A stretch of 64,000 nt of DNA from Sphingorhabdus sp. (GCA_028279555.1 JANQNO010000007.1:1-64000); one strand, 5' to 3'. Counted from the first letter of the stretch, positions 8,986 to 18,600 are shown. Made by a program: numbers and translations. The notes: a model not told the origin generated them from the letters alone.

Positions 8986-8997
8986 CCTGGCTTAAAT

Positions 8998-9450
8998 TCA
9001 GGCTGCAAGACCAACGGTAGCAATTTTGGTTTCGTGGGCCGGGTCAGGATCATCGTTTGCCGCTGGCTTGCGAGGCGGTTTGCTTGCCACGTCACGGCGG
9101 TGGCGGGCAGCTGGCCTGCGGCAACGGAAGATAGCAGCCACGCGGGATTTGATCGCCCACCAGACCGACTTCGCCCTGGCGGCGAATGCCGCCAAATAAG
9201 CGGTGATAACGGCATCATAGTAAAGCGACAGATCCGCGATGATCAATGTCGCCATTTCCAATGACATCAGCGGAAGCAGGCTGTGCATCATCATGATCAT
9301 CAGGATGAAATAGATAAACTGGCGGCGCTCGAACCGGGCGGCAGCGTCGATCAGCCCGACGACCAGATGCTTGTGCAGCCATTTTGCTGCTGCCGTTTTC
9401 GGAAAGAACAGCATGATGCAAAGGGGAATGGCGATCAGCGCGGTTGTCAC
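8998..9450 (-). CDS. Hypothetical membrane-associated protein, GTG start
   Basis: 150 residues if translation starts at the GTG at 9450, whose bases overlap the stop codon of the upstream 2Fe-2S gene (GTGA), so it is probably translationally coupled. The N-terminus has one hydrophobic segment (about residues 2-15) and a second at about 42-56 (IYFILMIMMMHSLLPL). The C-terminal third is basic and rich in Arg/Ala/Pro. I recognise no family. Its coupling to an orphan iron-sulfur subunit is its only contextual clue. Confidence 0.6.
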   Translation of the reverse strand: MTTALIAIPLCIMLFFPKTAAAKWLHKHLVVGLIDAAARFERRQFIYFILMIMMMHSLLPLMSLEMATLIIADLSLYYDAVITAYLAAFAARAKSVWWAIKSRVAAIFRCRRPAARHRRDVASKPPRKPAANDDPDPAHETKIATVGLAA

Positions 9451-9989
9451 TCCACCGGCTCCCGTATCGCAGGCACGGCCTCGGCGGCATCTTCGGGCGC
9501 AATGCCGGGCGGCGGCGCGGCGGCTATCCTCTCTTCGCCGCGCATCACACGGCCCGCCCGCCGAACCGCCTCGCGCAGCCGCGGATAAACACCGCAGCGG
9601 CAAAGATTGGTAATCGCGGCATCGATTTCCTCGTCGCTCGGATTGGTCGTTTTGCGAAGCAACGCCGCTGCATTCATGACAATGCCGGGCGTGCAGAAAC
9701 CGCACTGGATCGCGCCATCGGCGACCATCGCCTGCTGCACCGGGTGGCTGCGATCACGGCTCAGCCCCTCGATCGTCGTGACAAAGCGCCCTTCCGCCTC
9801 GGCAATGGTGACAAGGCAGCTGCGGATCGCCTCGCCATCGATGATCACCATGCAGGCCCCGCAATCGCCGACGCCGCAGCCATATTTCGTGCCTGTGAGG
9901 TTGGACGCATCGCGCAGCGCCCACAGCAGCGGCGTTTCGGGGTCCATCTTATACTCGACCGGGCGGTCATTGACGGTGAGTTTGGTCAT
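9447..9989 (-). CDS. (2Fe-2S)-binding small subunit of xanthine-dehydrogenase-type oxidoreductase (IorA-like)
   Basis: 180 residues. Two [2Fe-2S] sites are visible: the plant-type ferredoxin site with Cys38, 43, 46 and 58 (YGCGVGDCGACMV), and the helical site with Cys96, 99, 130 and 132 (CGFCTPG and CRCG). This is the small subunit of molybdenum hydroxylases such as isoquinoline 1-oxidoreductase. The Moco-binding large subunit is expected beside it but is not present here; the only linked gene is the unknown 8998-9450. The C-terminal 30 residues are an Ala/Pro/Glu-rich tail. It may work with a partner encoded elsewhere. Confidence 0.88.
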   Translation of the reverse strand: MTKLTVNDRPVEYKMDPETPLLWALRDASNLTGTKYGCGVGDCGACMVIIDGEAIRSCLVTIAEAEGRFVTTIEGLSRDRSHPVQQAMVADGAIQCGFCTPGIVMNAAALLRKTTNPSDEEIDAAITNLCRCGVYPRLREAVRRAGRVMRGEERIAAAPPPGIAPEDAAEAVPAIREPVE

Positions 9990-10142
9990 GCTGCCGAAGC
10001 CTATACCGAAGTGCCGGGCTTTGTCGAAGCACGTTTCTCAAGATTGCGCGCGAGGACAGACGCCCTTCGACTTTCGTCAGCGCAAGGGCGCTGAAGGCTC
10101 AGGGCTTGCGGTGTCAGTTTGGTGTCCGGTGGAAATCGTTGC

Positions 10143-10176
10143 AAAAAGGCCGCATTCCTTGATTTCTGCGGCTTTT
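10143..10176. terminator. Hairpin with flanking A and T runs, candidate intrinsic terminator
   Basis: GCCGCA (10149-10154) pairs with TGCGGC (10167-10172) around a 12-nt loop, with AAAAA before and TTTT after, so it could act on either strand. It lies in the 335-nt gap between the 2Fe-2S gene and rpsU. The rest of that gap contains a small CAGCGC/GCGCTG stem at 10078-10093 and presumably the promoters of both genes, but no other feature that I can support. Confidence 0.45.
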
Positions 10177-10324
10177 GCTGCTATATCCCCTTGATATTGG
10201 TTGCAGGCGCGGCTAATGCGCGCCTCGTTCGGCCGCAAAGCTTTGCGGCTGTTTCTATTTTTACGGCAGAAAACGGCCCTCTCGCGCCAGTTCGCGCCGA
10301 ATCGAGTTTGGAGTAGATGAGTTT

Positions 10325-10531
10325 ATGCAGATAATGGTTCGCGACAATAATGTTGATCAGGCGCTCCGCGCCCTGAAGAAGAAGCTTCAGCGCGAAGGTG
10401 TCTATCGCGAAATGAAGCTGCGCCGCCATTATGAAAAGCCATCGGAAAAGCGCGCCCGCGAAAAGGCCGCTGCTATCCGCCGCGCCCGCAAGATGGAGCG
10501 CAAGATCGCCGAGCGCGACGGCCGCATCTGA
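10325..10531 (+). CDS. rpsU: 30S ribosomal protein S21
   Basis: 68 residues, highly basic. It begins [20 protein letters not shown], with [20 protein letters not shown] in the middle, which is unmistakable S21. S21 sits on the small-subunit platform and helps mRNA anti-SD pairing during initiation. It stands alone and is followed 25 nt later by a clear intrinsic terminator, so it is probably monocistronic. ATG at 10334 is an alternative start, but the longer form matches the family N-terminus. Confidence 0.97.
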   Translation: MQIMVRDNNVDQALRALKKKLQREGVYREMKLRRHYEKPSEKRAREKAAAIRRARKMERKIAERDGRI

Positions 10532-10555
10532 TCATCTGCCAATCGAGAGTATAAG

Positions 10556-10585
10556 GAGCGTCCCCTTGCAGGCGCTCTTTTTTTT
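10556..10585 (+). terminator. Intrinsic terminator of rpsU
   Basis: GAGCGTC (10556-10562) pairs with GGCGCTC (10571-10577), seven pairs including one G-U, around an 8-nt loop, directly followed by eight T residues (10578-10585). Confidence 0.85.
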
Positions 10586-10628
10586 GTTCAATTAATCTGT
10601 CAGAATTTTCCTAGCCGGAAAATCGCCA

Positions 10629-10698
10629 CACCAGCCCACTCCCCCAACCCGGCCCCCAACTATACTTTGGTGTGGCCGGGTGGGGGAGTGGGCTGGTG
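10629..10698. repeat. Long near-perfect palindrome (25-bp arms)
   Basis: The left arm 10629-10654 and right arm 10674-10698 are reverse complements except for one extra A in the left arm; the loop is 19 nt. The arms are strongly GC-rich (CACCAGCCCACTCCCCC and its complement). It lies between the rpsU terminator and the FKBP gene. No T run follows, so it resembles a REP-type extragenic palindrome or a cruciform or processing element more than a simple terminator. Confidence 0.8.
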
Positions 10699-10788
10699 CC
10701 GTAGCGCTTCAATGCATAAACATCATGCTTGAGAAATCGGTCGCACGCTCTAAGACATCGGCAAACACACCAACACAGGCAGCCCTTC

Positions 10789-11439
10789 ATGTCCGCAACC
10801 ACCGTTCCCATTCCGCCCACATCGCGCAGCGCGCTGGCAAAATACTGGATCGGCATCGCGCTGATTGTTGCTGCGGGGATTGGCCTTGCTTGGTGGGGCA
10901 CCGCCGACGTGCGCGAAAAATATGGCGATACCCGCAGCTATCTGGCCGATATTGCCAATGATGATGGCGTCGAAACGACCGATTCCGGTTTGCTTTTCAA
11001 GGTGGTTCGCAGCGGTGAAGGGCCATCGCCAACCGACGAGGACATAGCGCTCATCGGCTATAAGGGCAGCCTGCGAGACGGCACCGTTTTCGATGAGCAG
11101 CCGCAAGCCCCGATGCCGGTGCAGGGCGTTGTCCCCGGATTTTCCGAAGCGCTCAAAAAAATGCAGAAAGGCGGTAAATATGAAATATGGATCCCGCCCG
11201 CCTTGGGGTATGGGGCCGAGGACCGCAGCAATCCGCAAACCGGAGAGGTTGTGATTCCGGGCAACAGCGTGCTCAAATTCGAGGTCGAACTATTCGAATT
11301 CCGCTCGCGCCAGGAAATCGAGGAAATGCAAAGGCAGATGGAAGAACAGCAAGGCCAGCAAGGCGGCGCTGCTCCGCAAGGCCTTCCGCCCGAACTCCAA
11401 CGCCAGCTCGAACAGCAGCTGCGCCAGCAGGGACGCTAA
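10789..11439 (+). CDS. FKBP-type peptidyl-prolyl cis-trans isomerase, membrane anchored
   Basis: 216 residues from MSATTVPIPP; the open frame upstream to 10729 is not family-like. One transmembrane helix (about 17-37) is followed by an FKBP domain (about 60-170) with GYKGSLRDGTVFDE, the flap around VPGFSEALKKM and the WIPPALGYG active-site strand. The C-terminal 40 residues are a Gln/Glu-rich probable coiled coil. The protein probably acts as a periplasmic folding helper tethered to the inner membrane. The SDR gene follows after 58 nt on the same strand. Confidence 0.92.
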   Translation: MSATTVPIPPTSRSALAKYWIGIALIVAAGIGLAWWGTADVREKYGDTRSYLADIANDDGVETTDSGLLFKVVRSGEGPSPTDEDIALIGYKGSLRDGTVFDEQPQAPMPVQGVVPGFSEALKKMQKGGKYEIWIPPALGYGAEDRSNPQTGEVVIPGNSVLKFEVELFEFRSRQEIEEMQRQMEEQQGQQGGAAPQGLPPELQRQLEQQLRQQGR

Positions 11440-11467
11440 AGCCTGCTTGACCTGAGCCGGTTGCTGC

Positions 11468-11492
11468 GCTCTCCTCCTTTTTGAAGGAGAGC
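11468..11492 (+). promoter_or_regulatory. Hairpin that encloses the ribosome-binding site of the SDR gene
   Basis: GCTCTCCT (11468-11475) can pair perfectly with AGGAGAGC (11485-11492). The right arm contains the Shine-Dalgarno AAGGAG placed 8 nt before the ATG at 11498, so the hairpin would hide it. This could be a simple translational switch, an RNA thermometer or an attenuating remnant. Confidence 0.45.
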
Positions 11493-11497
11493 GGTCG

Positions 11498-12340
11498 ATG
11501 GAATTCGAGGGCAAGACAGCCGTCATCACCGGCGGCGCGACAGGTATAGGCTTTGCGCTGGCCAAACAGATGGGCGGGGCCGGCAGCCGGATCATCATTA
11601 GCGAGCCACGCGAAAACCGGCTGGCCGGGGCTGTCGAAGCGCTGACCGAACTGGGCATCGATGCCAGATATTTTGTCGGCGATGTCACCGATCCGGCCAG
11701 CGTAGAAGCGCTCGCCGATTTCGCCTTGGCCGAGAATGGCCGGGCGGATATCATCGTCAATAATGCCGGCATCGGCGGCGACCGCGATTTTGTGCTCGAT
11801 ATGGACCTCGCCAAGGCGCGCGCGCTCTATGAAGTGAATTTCTGGGGCGTTTGGCATGGCATCCAGAGCTTTGGCCGGCGCTTCCGCGAAGATGGAAAAC
11901 CATCGGCCATCTACACCACCGCCAGCGAAAACAGCCTGTTCAACGCGCTGCCGCAAACGGGCGGCGCCTATGTGTCGGGCAAGCAAGGCGTGCTCGGCCT
12001 GATGGATGTGCTGCGCCGCGAAGCGCCGGACAATATCGAGCTGGGCGTCATCATCCCCGGCTGGGTCAAGTCGGAGCTTTCCGAATTGCAGGCCGATGAG
12101 GCGATGGACACGGACGAATTTGCCGCGCGCATCTTCCCGCAAATGCAGGCTGGCGAATATTATCTCGTCAGCCACCCCTATAATGTCGTGCGGATGAAGG
12201 AACGCTGGGACGAGGTTTATGCCGCCTTTCACAAATACGCACCGCGCGAAGAGGGCGACGATGAGAGCGATGTGCAGCTCTGGTTTCAGCGCATGATGGC
12301 GGCACGGCAAAAGGCTGGCGAAGAGAGGGCCAAGGATTGA
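11498..12340 (+). CDS. Short-chain dehydrogenase/reductase (SDR) family protein
   Basis: 280 residues. Classical SDR signatures: cofactor loop TGGATGIG (11-18), NNAG (88-91), candidate Ser143 in TASENS, and the YVSGK catalytic pair Tyr158/Lys162. The segment after Ile32 (SEPRENR) lacks a clear acidic residue at the end of beta-2, so NAD versus NADP preference is open. The C-terminal 40 residues are charged. The substrate is unknown. The DUF4386 gene follows after 31 nt, beyond a palindromic operator-like site, so they may be separate units. Confidence 0.9.
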   Translation: MEFEGKTAVITGGATGIGFALAKQMGGAGSRIIISEPRENRLAGAVEALTELGIDARYFVGDVTDPASVEALADFALAENGRADIIVNNAGIGGDRDFVLDMDLAKARALYEVNFWGVWHGIQSFGRRFREDGKPSAIYTTASENSLFNALPQTGGAYVSGKQGVLGLMDVLRREAPDNIELGVIIPGWVKSELSELQADEAMDTDEFAARIFPQMQAGEYYLVSHPYNVVRMKERWDEVYAAFHKYAPREEGDDESDVQLWFQRMMAARQKAGEERAKD

Positions 12341-12345
12341 CTCTG

Positions 12346-12359
12346 CTGTATTAATACAG
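12346..12359. promoter_or_regulatory. Perfect 14-bp palindrome CTGTATTAATACAG, candidate operator
   Basis: A perfect palindrome lying between the SDR stop and the DUF4386 start, ending exactly 12 nt before the ATG at 12372. The same half-sites recur with longer spacers at 36142-36163 and 56257-56278, also upstream of plus-strand genes. The dyad looks like the site of a dimeric repressor; the regulator is not identifiable here. Confidence 0.55.
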
Positions 12360-12371
12360 AAAATCAGCTAG

Positions 12372-13076
12372 ATGACCACCGAAACTTCTGGCTATCGAAA
12401 AATGCTCGCCCGCTATGTGGGCTGGGCGATGCTGGGGTTGATTGTCATCGGCCTGCTAACGGCCTTCACGGTTGCTCAAGGCATAGACATCAATCTCACT
12501 GCCGAAGTGCGCGTCACGGCCGAAAACATGCTGCAGTCCGAGCAAAATTTGCGTGCCAAGGCCTATATTGGCGGGCTGATGTTCATCCTGGAAATGCTGG
12601 TCGCTATCGGTCTCTTCGTCCTGCTGTGCAGGCAGGAAAAGGCCATGGCCGCGCTCAGCCTTTCCCTTGCATCTGCGGCCGCTTTGCTGACTTTGCTGGG
12701 CGCGGTGTTCGCGCTCAATGCCGCTGAATTTGCCGGCGACGCTGCATACCGGAACATTGCCGACGGGCAGCAGCGCCTGATGCTCGCCGGTCTGCAAGCT
12801 ACGTCGGATTACACCTCTTTCCATCTCGCGCTTATTCTCGGCAGCCTGGCAAAGGCCGGATATTATTTGCTGTTTCTGCGGTCGGCCCTGATCCCGAAGA
12901 TCATCGCCGGATGGGGCCTGTTTGCCTCGCTCTTCGTCGCTTTCACGATCGTCGCGCGCGACTTTTGGCCGTTATTGGGGCATGGCGGAGTTACCGCAGC
13001 ATTTATGCTTTCCAACCTAATCGCGCTGCTATCGACAGGCATCTATCTCGCCTGGTTCGGCATCCGGCAGCAATAG
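12372..13076 (+). CDS. DUF4386-family membrane protein
   Basis: 234 residues with about six transmembrane helices (roughly 16-34, 65-85, 90-113, 150-170, 175-196 and 205-228). The pattern of a polar loop after helix 1 and the final FWPLLGHGG with a terminal helix fits DUF4386, a family of polytopic membrane proteins without known function. No clear Shine-Dalgarno is seen; instead the perfect dyad ends 12 nt before the ATG, so expression is probably repressor-controlled from a promoter within or just upstream of the dyad. Confidence 0.8.
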   Translation: MTTETSGYRKMLARYVGWAMLGLIVIGLLTAFTVAQGIDINLTAEVRVTAENMLQSEQNLRAKAYIGGLMFILEMLVAIGLFVLLCRQEKAMAALSLSLASAAALLTLLGAVFALNAAEFAGDAAYRNIADGQQRLMLAGLQATSDYTSFHLALILGSLAKAGYYLLFLRSALIPKIIAGWGLFASLFVAFTIVARDFWPLLGHGGVTAAFMLSNLIALLSTGIYLAWFGIRQQ

Positions 13077-13097
13077 AAGATTTGGGCCGCAGTTGGG

Positions 13098-13592
13098 CTA
13101 GGCATCCTCGCGCGCCTGGACATGTTCGCGCAGAAAATCCAAAATGCGCGTACCTTCTTCATGAAGGTCAAACTTGCCACCGCGCCGCCAGAAAATGACA
13201 AGGAAAATTAGCATTGCCGGGACCGCGATCACTGCTGCCCGCACCCAAACGGGCGCATCCTCTGATGATTGCATCAAGGCACCGGTAAACAGAAAATAGC
13301 CAAGAAGAACCAATATCGACCAACGCGCATATCCAAGCCGCCATACTTTCCCGAATCGCCCTGTAATGAGTGTGCCTCCATCATGCGCCTGCATGTCGGC
13401 CCTTAGCTCGATACGCGGAATCCAGCCGCCCTTATGCGCAACATGCAGCCGCATCTCCGATTCGGTCCCCCATCCCATAACCCGGCCCTGCCGCTTCTCC
13501 CTGTCCGACCAGCCGCCGCTCATCTCCTTTTTGAGAGAATTGGCGAGTGCTATCGGATCAAGCGGAGAGACGAGGCGGATATTGCGGGCCAT
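13098..13592 (-). CDS. Hypothetical membrane protein
   Basis: 164 residues. An N-terminal soluble part (about 1-88, with VSPLDPIALANSLKKEMSGG) is followed by two adjacent transmembrane helices (about 90-108 and 117-135) and a short charged C-terminus. I do not recognise the family. It is convergent with the DUF4386 gene and lies 9 nt downstream of the lipoprotein gene 13602-14021, so these two minus-strand genes are probably co-transcribed. Confidence 0.65.
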   Translation of the reverse strand: MARNIRLVSPLDPIALANSLKKEMSGGWSDREKRQGRVMGWGTESEMRLHVAHKGGWIPRIELRADMQAHDGGTLITGRFGKVWRLGYARWSILVLLGYFLFTGALMQSSEDAPVWVRAAVIAVPAMLIFLVIFWRRGGKFDLHEEGTRILDFLREHVQAREDA

Positions 13593-13601
13593 GCCTCTAT
13601 G

Positions 13602-14021
13602 TCAGGACGCGACTATAGTAAAGCCGGGAACGGCCTCCTTCTCGACATGCCGCTTGTGATACATGTCCATCCAGATTTCGCTTTTGGCCGGTTCCGAACC
13701 GTCGCAGCGCACATCGTATATGTCGACGATATTCCCGTAAGGCCCGATGCCAGCACTACCGATCCGCGCAAAGGTCGGCGCTTTTCCATCGGCGCAGCGC
13801 AATCGTGCCAGATAGGCACGCTGCCCCGGCGGGAAATCGGCCCTGACCGGATTTTTCTCGGAACCCAGCGGGAATTGAGAGACCTTTGCGATAGTCTCTT
13901 CCAATTTCTTCCCGGTCATCTGTGGCCCGAAGAGTCCTCCAAGTCCACCCGAAGATGGCGGCGGCGCTGTAGCGCAGCCAGCCAGCGCCAACACCGATAA
14001 AATTGTGGCAATCATTCGCAT
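13602..14021 (-). CDS. Putative lipoprotein
   Basis: 139 residues from MRMIATILSV, with a lipobox LALAGC placing the lipidated Cys near residue 15. Two further Cys (LRCADG and VRCDGS) may form a disulfide in the periplasm. There is a Gly/Pro-rich linker after the lipid site and no known domain. An upstream in-frame ATG at 14042 would spoil the signal peptide and is not used. It is probably in one unit with the following membrane protein and lies 49 nt downstream of fumC. Confidence 0.72.
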   Translation of the reverse strand: MRMIATILSVLALAGCATAPPPSSGGLGGLFGPQMTGKKLEETIAKVSQFPLGSEKNPVRADFPPGQRAYLARLRCADGKAPTFARIGSAGIGPYGNIVDIYDVRCDGSEPAKSEIWMDMYHKRHVEKEAVPGFTIVAS

Positions 14022-14070
14022 GATCTCTCCCCTGCTAAGCACCTTCTTCTCCAGCCTGCGGGGGCATCCG

Positions 14071-15489
14071 TCAATCCTTCGGTTTGATCATGTCGGCAGG
14101 CACAACCCACTCGGCAAACTGTTCTTCGGTGAGCAGGCCCAGCTCCAATGCACTTTCCTTCAGGGTAGTGCCGTCGGCATGCGCCTTTTTGGCGATCTTG
14201 GCCGCATTGTCATAACCAATATGGGGGTTGAGGGCGGTCACCAGCATCAGGCTTTCATTGAGCAGCTTGGCAATGCGCTCTTCATTGGCTTCGATACCGG
14301 TCACGCAATTGTCGGTAAAACTGCGCGATGCATCGGCAATCAGCCGGATCGATTGCAGCACATTATAGATCATCACGGGCTTGAAGACGTTGAGTTCAAA
14401 ATGCCCGTTCGATCCGGCCACGGTTACGGCGACGTGGTTGCCCATGACTTGCGCGCAGACCATCGTCAGCGCCTCGCATTGCGTGGGATTGACCTTGCCC
14501 GGCATGATCGAGGAACCGGGCTCGTTTGCCGGCAGCGAAATTTCACCGATGCCGCAGCGCGGCCCAGAGCCGAGGAACCTGATATCATTGGCAATTTTCA
14601 TTAGGCTGGCGGCCAACACGTTGAGCGCGCCCGAAGCCTCGACCAAAGCGTCATGCGCCGCCAGTGCTTCGAACTTGTTTTTGGCACTGGTGAAAGGCAA
14701 TCCGGTTATCGCCGAGACATTCTCGGCAAATTTTTCTGCAAAGCCGGCTTTCGAATTGATCCCCGTCCCGACCGCGGTTCCGCCCTGGGCCAGTTCGGAG
14801 AGGCGCGGCAGCGCCGCTTTGACGCGATCGATTCCATAGGCGACTTGCTGCGCATAGCCGGAAAACTCCTGGCCCAGCGTAAGCGGCGTTGCATCCTGGG
14901 TATGCGTCCGCCCGATCTTCACGATGTCCGAAAAACTCCCGGCTTTGCTGTCGAGCGCCTGATGCAGATGCTCCAATGCCGGCAGCAACAGCTGATGCAG
15001 TTGCTCGACCGCCGCGATATGCATCGCGGTTGGAAATGTGTCGTTGGAAGACTGCCCCATATTACAATGGTCATTGGGGTGCACAGGCTCTTTCCCGCCG
15101 CGCGTGCCCGAAAGCGCTTCGTTAGCGCGGCCCGCAATAACCTCATTTGCATTCATGTTGCTTTGCGTGCCCGAACCGGTTTGCCAAACGGCTAGCGGAA
15201 ACTGATCCGCCAATGTGCCGTCGATAACTTCGTCCGCCGCTGCGGCTATGGCATTGCCCAGCGTCTCATCGAGCACGCCGAGCGCCATGTTGGAGAGCGC
15301 CGATGCTTTTTTTTGTATTCCCAGGGCCCGGACAAGCGGGGCCGGCATCTTTTCCACCCCGATGTCGAAATTCTTCAGGCTTCTTTGCGTTTGCGCGCCC
15401 CAATAGTTTGCTGCCGGAACGGCGATCTCCCCAATCGAGTCGCTCTCCATGCGGGTCTGATTCTCTTCGTCTTTCATATTCTCTGCCAT
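14071..15489 (-). CDS. fumC: Class II fumarate hydratase
   Basis: 472 residues. This is the iron-independent fumarase of the TCA cycle. It has the superfamily signature [13 protein letters not shown] (near residue 330), the [16 protein letters not shown] block (near 195), [13 protein letters not shown] and the C-terminal [17 protein letters not shown]. The first 13 codons are poorly conserved, so the ATG giving [12 protein letters not shown] (15450) is a plausible alternative start. It is followed on the same strand by the lipoprotein gene. The iron-free class II enzyme would suit aerobic or oxidative growth. Confidence 0.96.
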   Translation of the reverse strand: MAENMKDEENQTRMESDSIGEIAVPAANYWGAQTQRSLKNFDIGVEKMPAPLVRALGIQKKASALSNMALGVLDETLGNAIAAAADEVIDGTLADQFPLAVWQTGSGTQSNMNANEVIAGRANEALSGTRGGKEPVHPNDHCNMGQSSNDTFPTAMHIAAVEQLHQLLLPALEHLHQALDSKAGSFSDIVKIGRTHTQDATPLTLGQEFSGYAQQVAYGIDRVKAALPRLSELAQGGTAVGTGINSKAGFAEKFAENVSAITGLPFTSAKNKFEALAAHDALVEASGALNVLAASLMKIANDIRFLGSGPRCGIGEISLPANEPGSSIMPGKVNPTQCEALTMVCAQVMGNHVAVTVAGSNGHFELNVFKPVMIYNVLQSIRLIADASRSFTDNCVTGIEANEERIAKLLNESLMLVTALNPHIGYDNAAKIAKKAHADGTTLKESALELGLLTEEQFAEWVVPADMIKPKD

Positions 15490-15610
15490 CTTGTGTCCAA
15501 CGGCCTTTCCAAGGCAATACCATTTGATCGGGCTTTAGGAGACTGCCCGGGCAGACGCAATAAGCCCATGGTGGACTTTGGCCCAACGCGATCTCGGCCA
15601 TGATATGGGC

Positions 15611-15648
15611 GCAAAGAAAAAGGCCCGCCGGCGGGGGGCGGGCCTTTT
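15611..15648 (-). terminator. Intrinsic terminator after the autotransporter gene
   Basis: AAAAGGCCCGCC (15618-15629) pairs with GGCGGGCCTTTT (15637-15648) around a 7-nt loop. Read on the minus strand it ends in a T-rich run (complement of 15611-15621). It lies 23 nt beyond the stop of the autotransporter gene. Confidence 0.85.
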
Positions 15649-15670
15649 CTCATTCTCGTTATCTGAAAGA

Positions 15671-18600
15671 TCAGAAGCGGAAGGTGACCCCGGCCGAATA
15701 GACCTGGTTCTGGGCATTGTCTCGTGCAAGCGTGGAGTCAGCCGACACATACAGGCTCACATTGCCACTATTGTACGACATGCCAACGCCAAATTCACCC
15801 CATGCCCGATCGTCTTCCGCCAGCCGGAATGGCGCAAAGGCACCAATGCCGCCAACGAAATTCGCCGTTACGAAGTCTGCTGCATTGTCATATTCATACA
15901 CCGCATTGGCGCTCAAGCGGAATTGCAGCTTCTTCTCGGGGTTCGACTTGAATTCGATGCCCAGACGGCCCTGCAGGCTTTCATAGTCGTTGCGGTTGAT
16001 CGCCAATGCCGGGCCGCCGCCAGTCTCGGTTACCGGATCCAGATCCGCCTTGGCATACCGCAGCGAAATTCCAGGCGAGATAATCCCACCAGTCTTCGTC
16101 TTGAACTGCTTGGTTAGGCCAAGTTCAGCACCAAAGATCGAGGTATCATCATCGGTGCGAAGCGTGAAAGGCGTCGCACCAAGCGCGACATTGCGGGTCG
16201 TGGTCAGGTCCATCCGGCCGTAGGTAATCGCACCGTCGAGATACCAGTTTTCCACCAGTCCAAACTGGCCGTAGAGCGACCCGGAGAAGATCTTACCCGT
16301 GGCTTGCTGGCCCAAAGCCGCATTGGCATCAAGATCGCTGTAATAGGCGGCAAAACCGATCATCGATTTGTCGCTGAGATAACGCTCGATGCCACCGGCA
16401 AGATAGAAGCCGTCAAAATCTTCATTGATCTGCTCGTTGGGATTGCCGAGTGGCATAGACTGCGCTTCACCGTCGATATAGCCACCAGCCAGATAGATTG
16501 CGGTATCTTCATTGATACCGCCATCATATTTATTCTCTGCCGAGCTATTCGCAGCATCGGAAGCGCGGGCAATCTGGCCGCCCACAGCCATCGATGCCAT
16601 CCGCATCGGATTGCCGATGGTGGCAACCGTTCCGCCATTGTCATAACGGCTTGCCGCATTTTGCCGCCCGGCGACGAAATTCGCCGAGTTGTTCCACATC
16701 GCATTTGCCAGCGACATGATCGTGGTTTCTGTCGTCGGTGCCCAGCTATCGAAGGTTGCCTGGATCGTTGCCTGATCGGCGAAATCGAGGAAGGCATACA
16801 AATCGTCAAAGCCGGTGGCCGTACGATTACGATCCATCAGCCTTGCATAGCTGGTCTGGACATCATTGCCTTGCTGGACAGCAGACAGATAGGTTTGCGG
16901 GCGGATTCGAACATTAACGGCTGTGCCCGTATAGAAATATTGGGCCCGCAGGATTGCGGACATGTCAGTCTCAATGAATGTCCCGGTTACACCGCCAGCA
17001 GCAGTCAGAATCTGATAGTTGCTGGTCACCCGGCTGTTAAATCCAGCGACCGGCGCAAAGGCGACATTGCCACCGACATTCGCTTCACCCGTTACGGTGA
17101 TCAGATCAGAATTGCCCGATGCACCAAGATCGATAAGAAGCGCGGAACCGGAAGCAAGAATGAGGTTTCCGTCGAAATTCAGCGTTCCGATGGTGCCCAT
17201 CGTCCCCGGAGCAATCATGCCTGCAATGCTCGTGGTGAAGGGCGACGTTACCGTACCCGAACCCGACAGCATACCGCTGAAGATCGTGTAATCGAAAGCG
17301 CTTGCGATATCGCCGTCGACGATTATCCGGCCGCCGGTCTGGTTGATGTCATTTTCCATTGTCAGCGACGCACCGGCCGCAATGTTGAGGGCAGCAGCGC
17401 CGCCGACATTCAACCGGTCGATTGTCCGTGCACTGGAAAGCGTCGTCGTGCCTGCCTGATTCAAGGTAACCTCGAAATAGCGTCCCTGCACACCGCCGCC
17501 GACATCGTCATTGACATTGTCGGGGACGAAACCGGTTGCACCCGGCAGACCATTGTCCAGCGTGGGTGCAGGATTGGCTGTGTCGGTGAATTCAGGCGAA
17601 CCACCGTCGGAGGCTTGGGGCTCCTCCTCTGCCATTTCAGCGCCGCCGTCGGCATGCGGAGAGTCTTCCGCCATTTCTACGCCGGTATGCGGTGCCTGTT
17701 CACCGCCAAGGATCATCGCATTGCCGTCATTATGCGATTGATTCTCAGCGCCCATGATCATGCCGCTACGAGTGCCAGGCGAACCCGACACTGCGGCTAC
17801 CGCCACTGGCGCTTCGCCGGCATCATTGCCGCCTGCTAGTGCAGGTTGCGGAGCATCTTGAACCGTTTCCGGTCCGGCAGCATTGGCTGCCTCGACTGTT
17901 GTTGAAGGCTCAGCAGCGCTGACCGCCTCCTGCGTTACCGATTCGGCAGTATTGCTGTTCGGTGCAGCAGCCGAAACGAGCAGATCAGGGTCAACCTGCG
18001 CCCGGCCGTCGACAATATTGTCAGCAATATTCCGCGCCGGCGGTGTCAGGTTGCCGGTGGCCAGATCCTGACACTCATCACCTGGATTATCGCCTTCGGG
18101 GTCAAAGCAAACCTCGCCAAACTCGGGCGCAGCCTGCTCTGGTCCACCGCCCAGAGTGGTAGGCAGCCCATTTACAACATTGCCATTCGCATCGATGATG
18201 CGGAAGGCAGGATCGAGATCGGTTTGCCAATGGTTGGGGTCTTCCCAGTTGCCATCACCTGCAACCGCGCTCACATAGCGGTAAGGGCTGGTTGCCACGA
18301 TATAGTCCCAGTATGGGAAGAGTGGCTGATAAAAGCTGTTGGTGCCGTAAGAGCTGAAGACCTGCGCGCCAAAGAAGCGTGAACCACCGGATAGCACGCC
18401 AATCTGCAAGTCCTCGCCCGCATTTGCCGCTAGGGCATTATTGGCCGCATCGAGGATCAGCGGGCCACCCGAGTCGCCACCCGCAGTCGTGCCCTCGCGC
18501 TCAAGCGGCTCGTCCTTGTAGAGGTTGAAATCGAACGGGTTGGTCTTGTTCGGATCGTCGAAATCAAGATGGTAGAGAACCTGCGGCAGATCGCCGAAGG

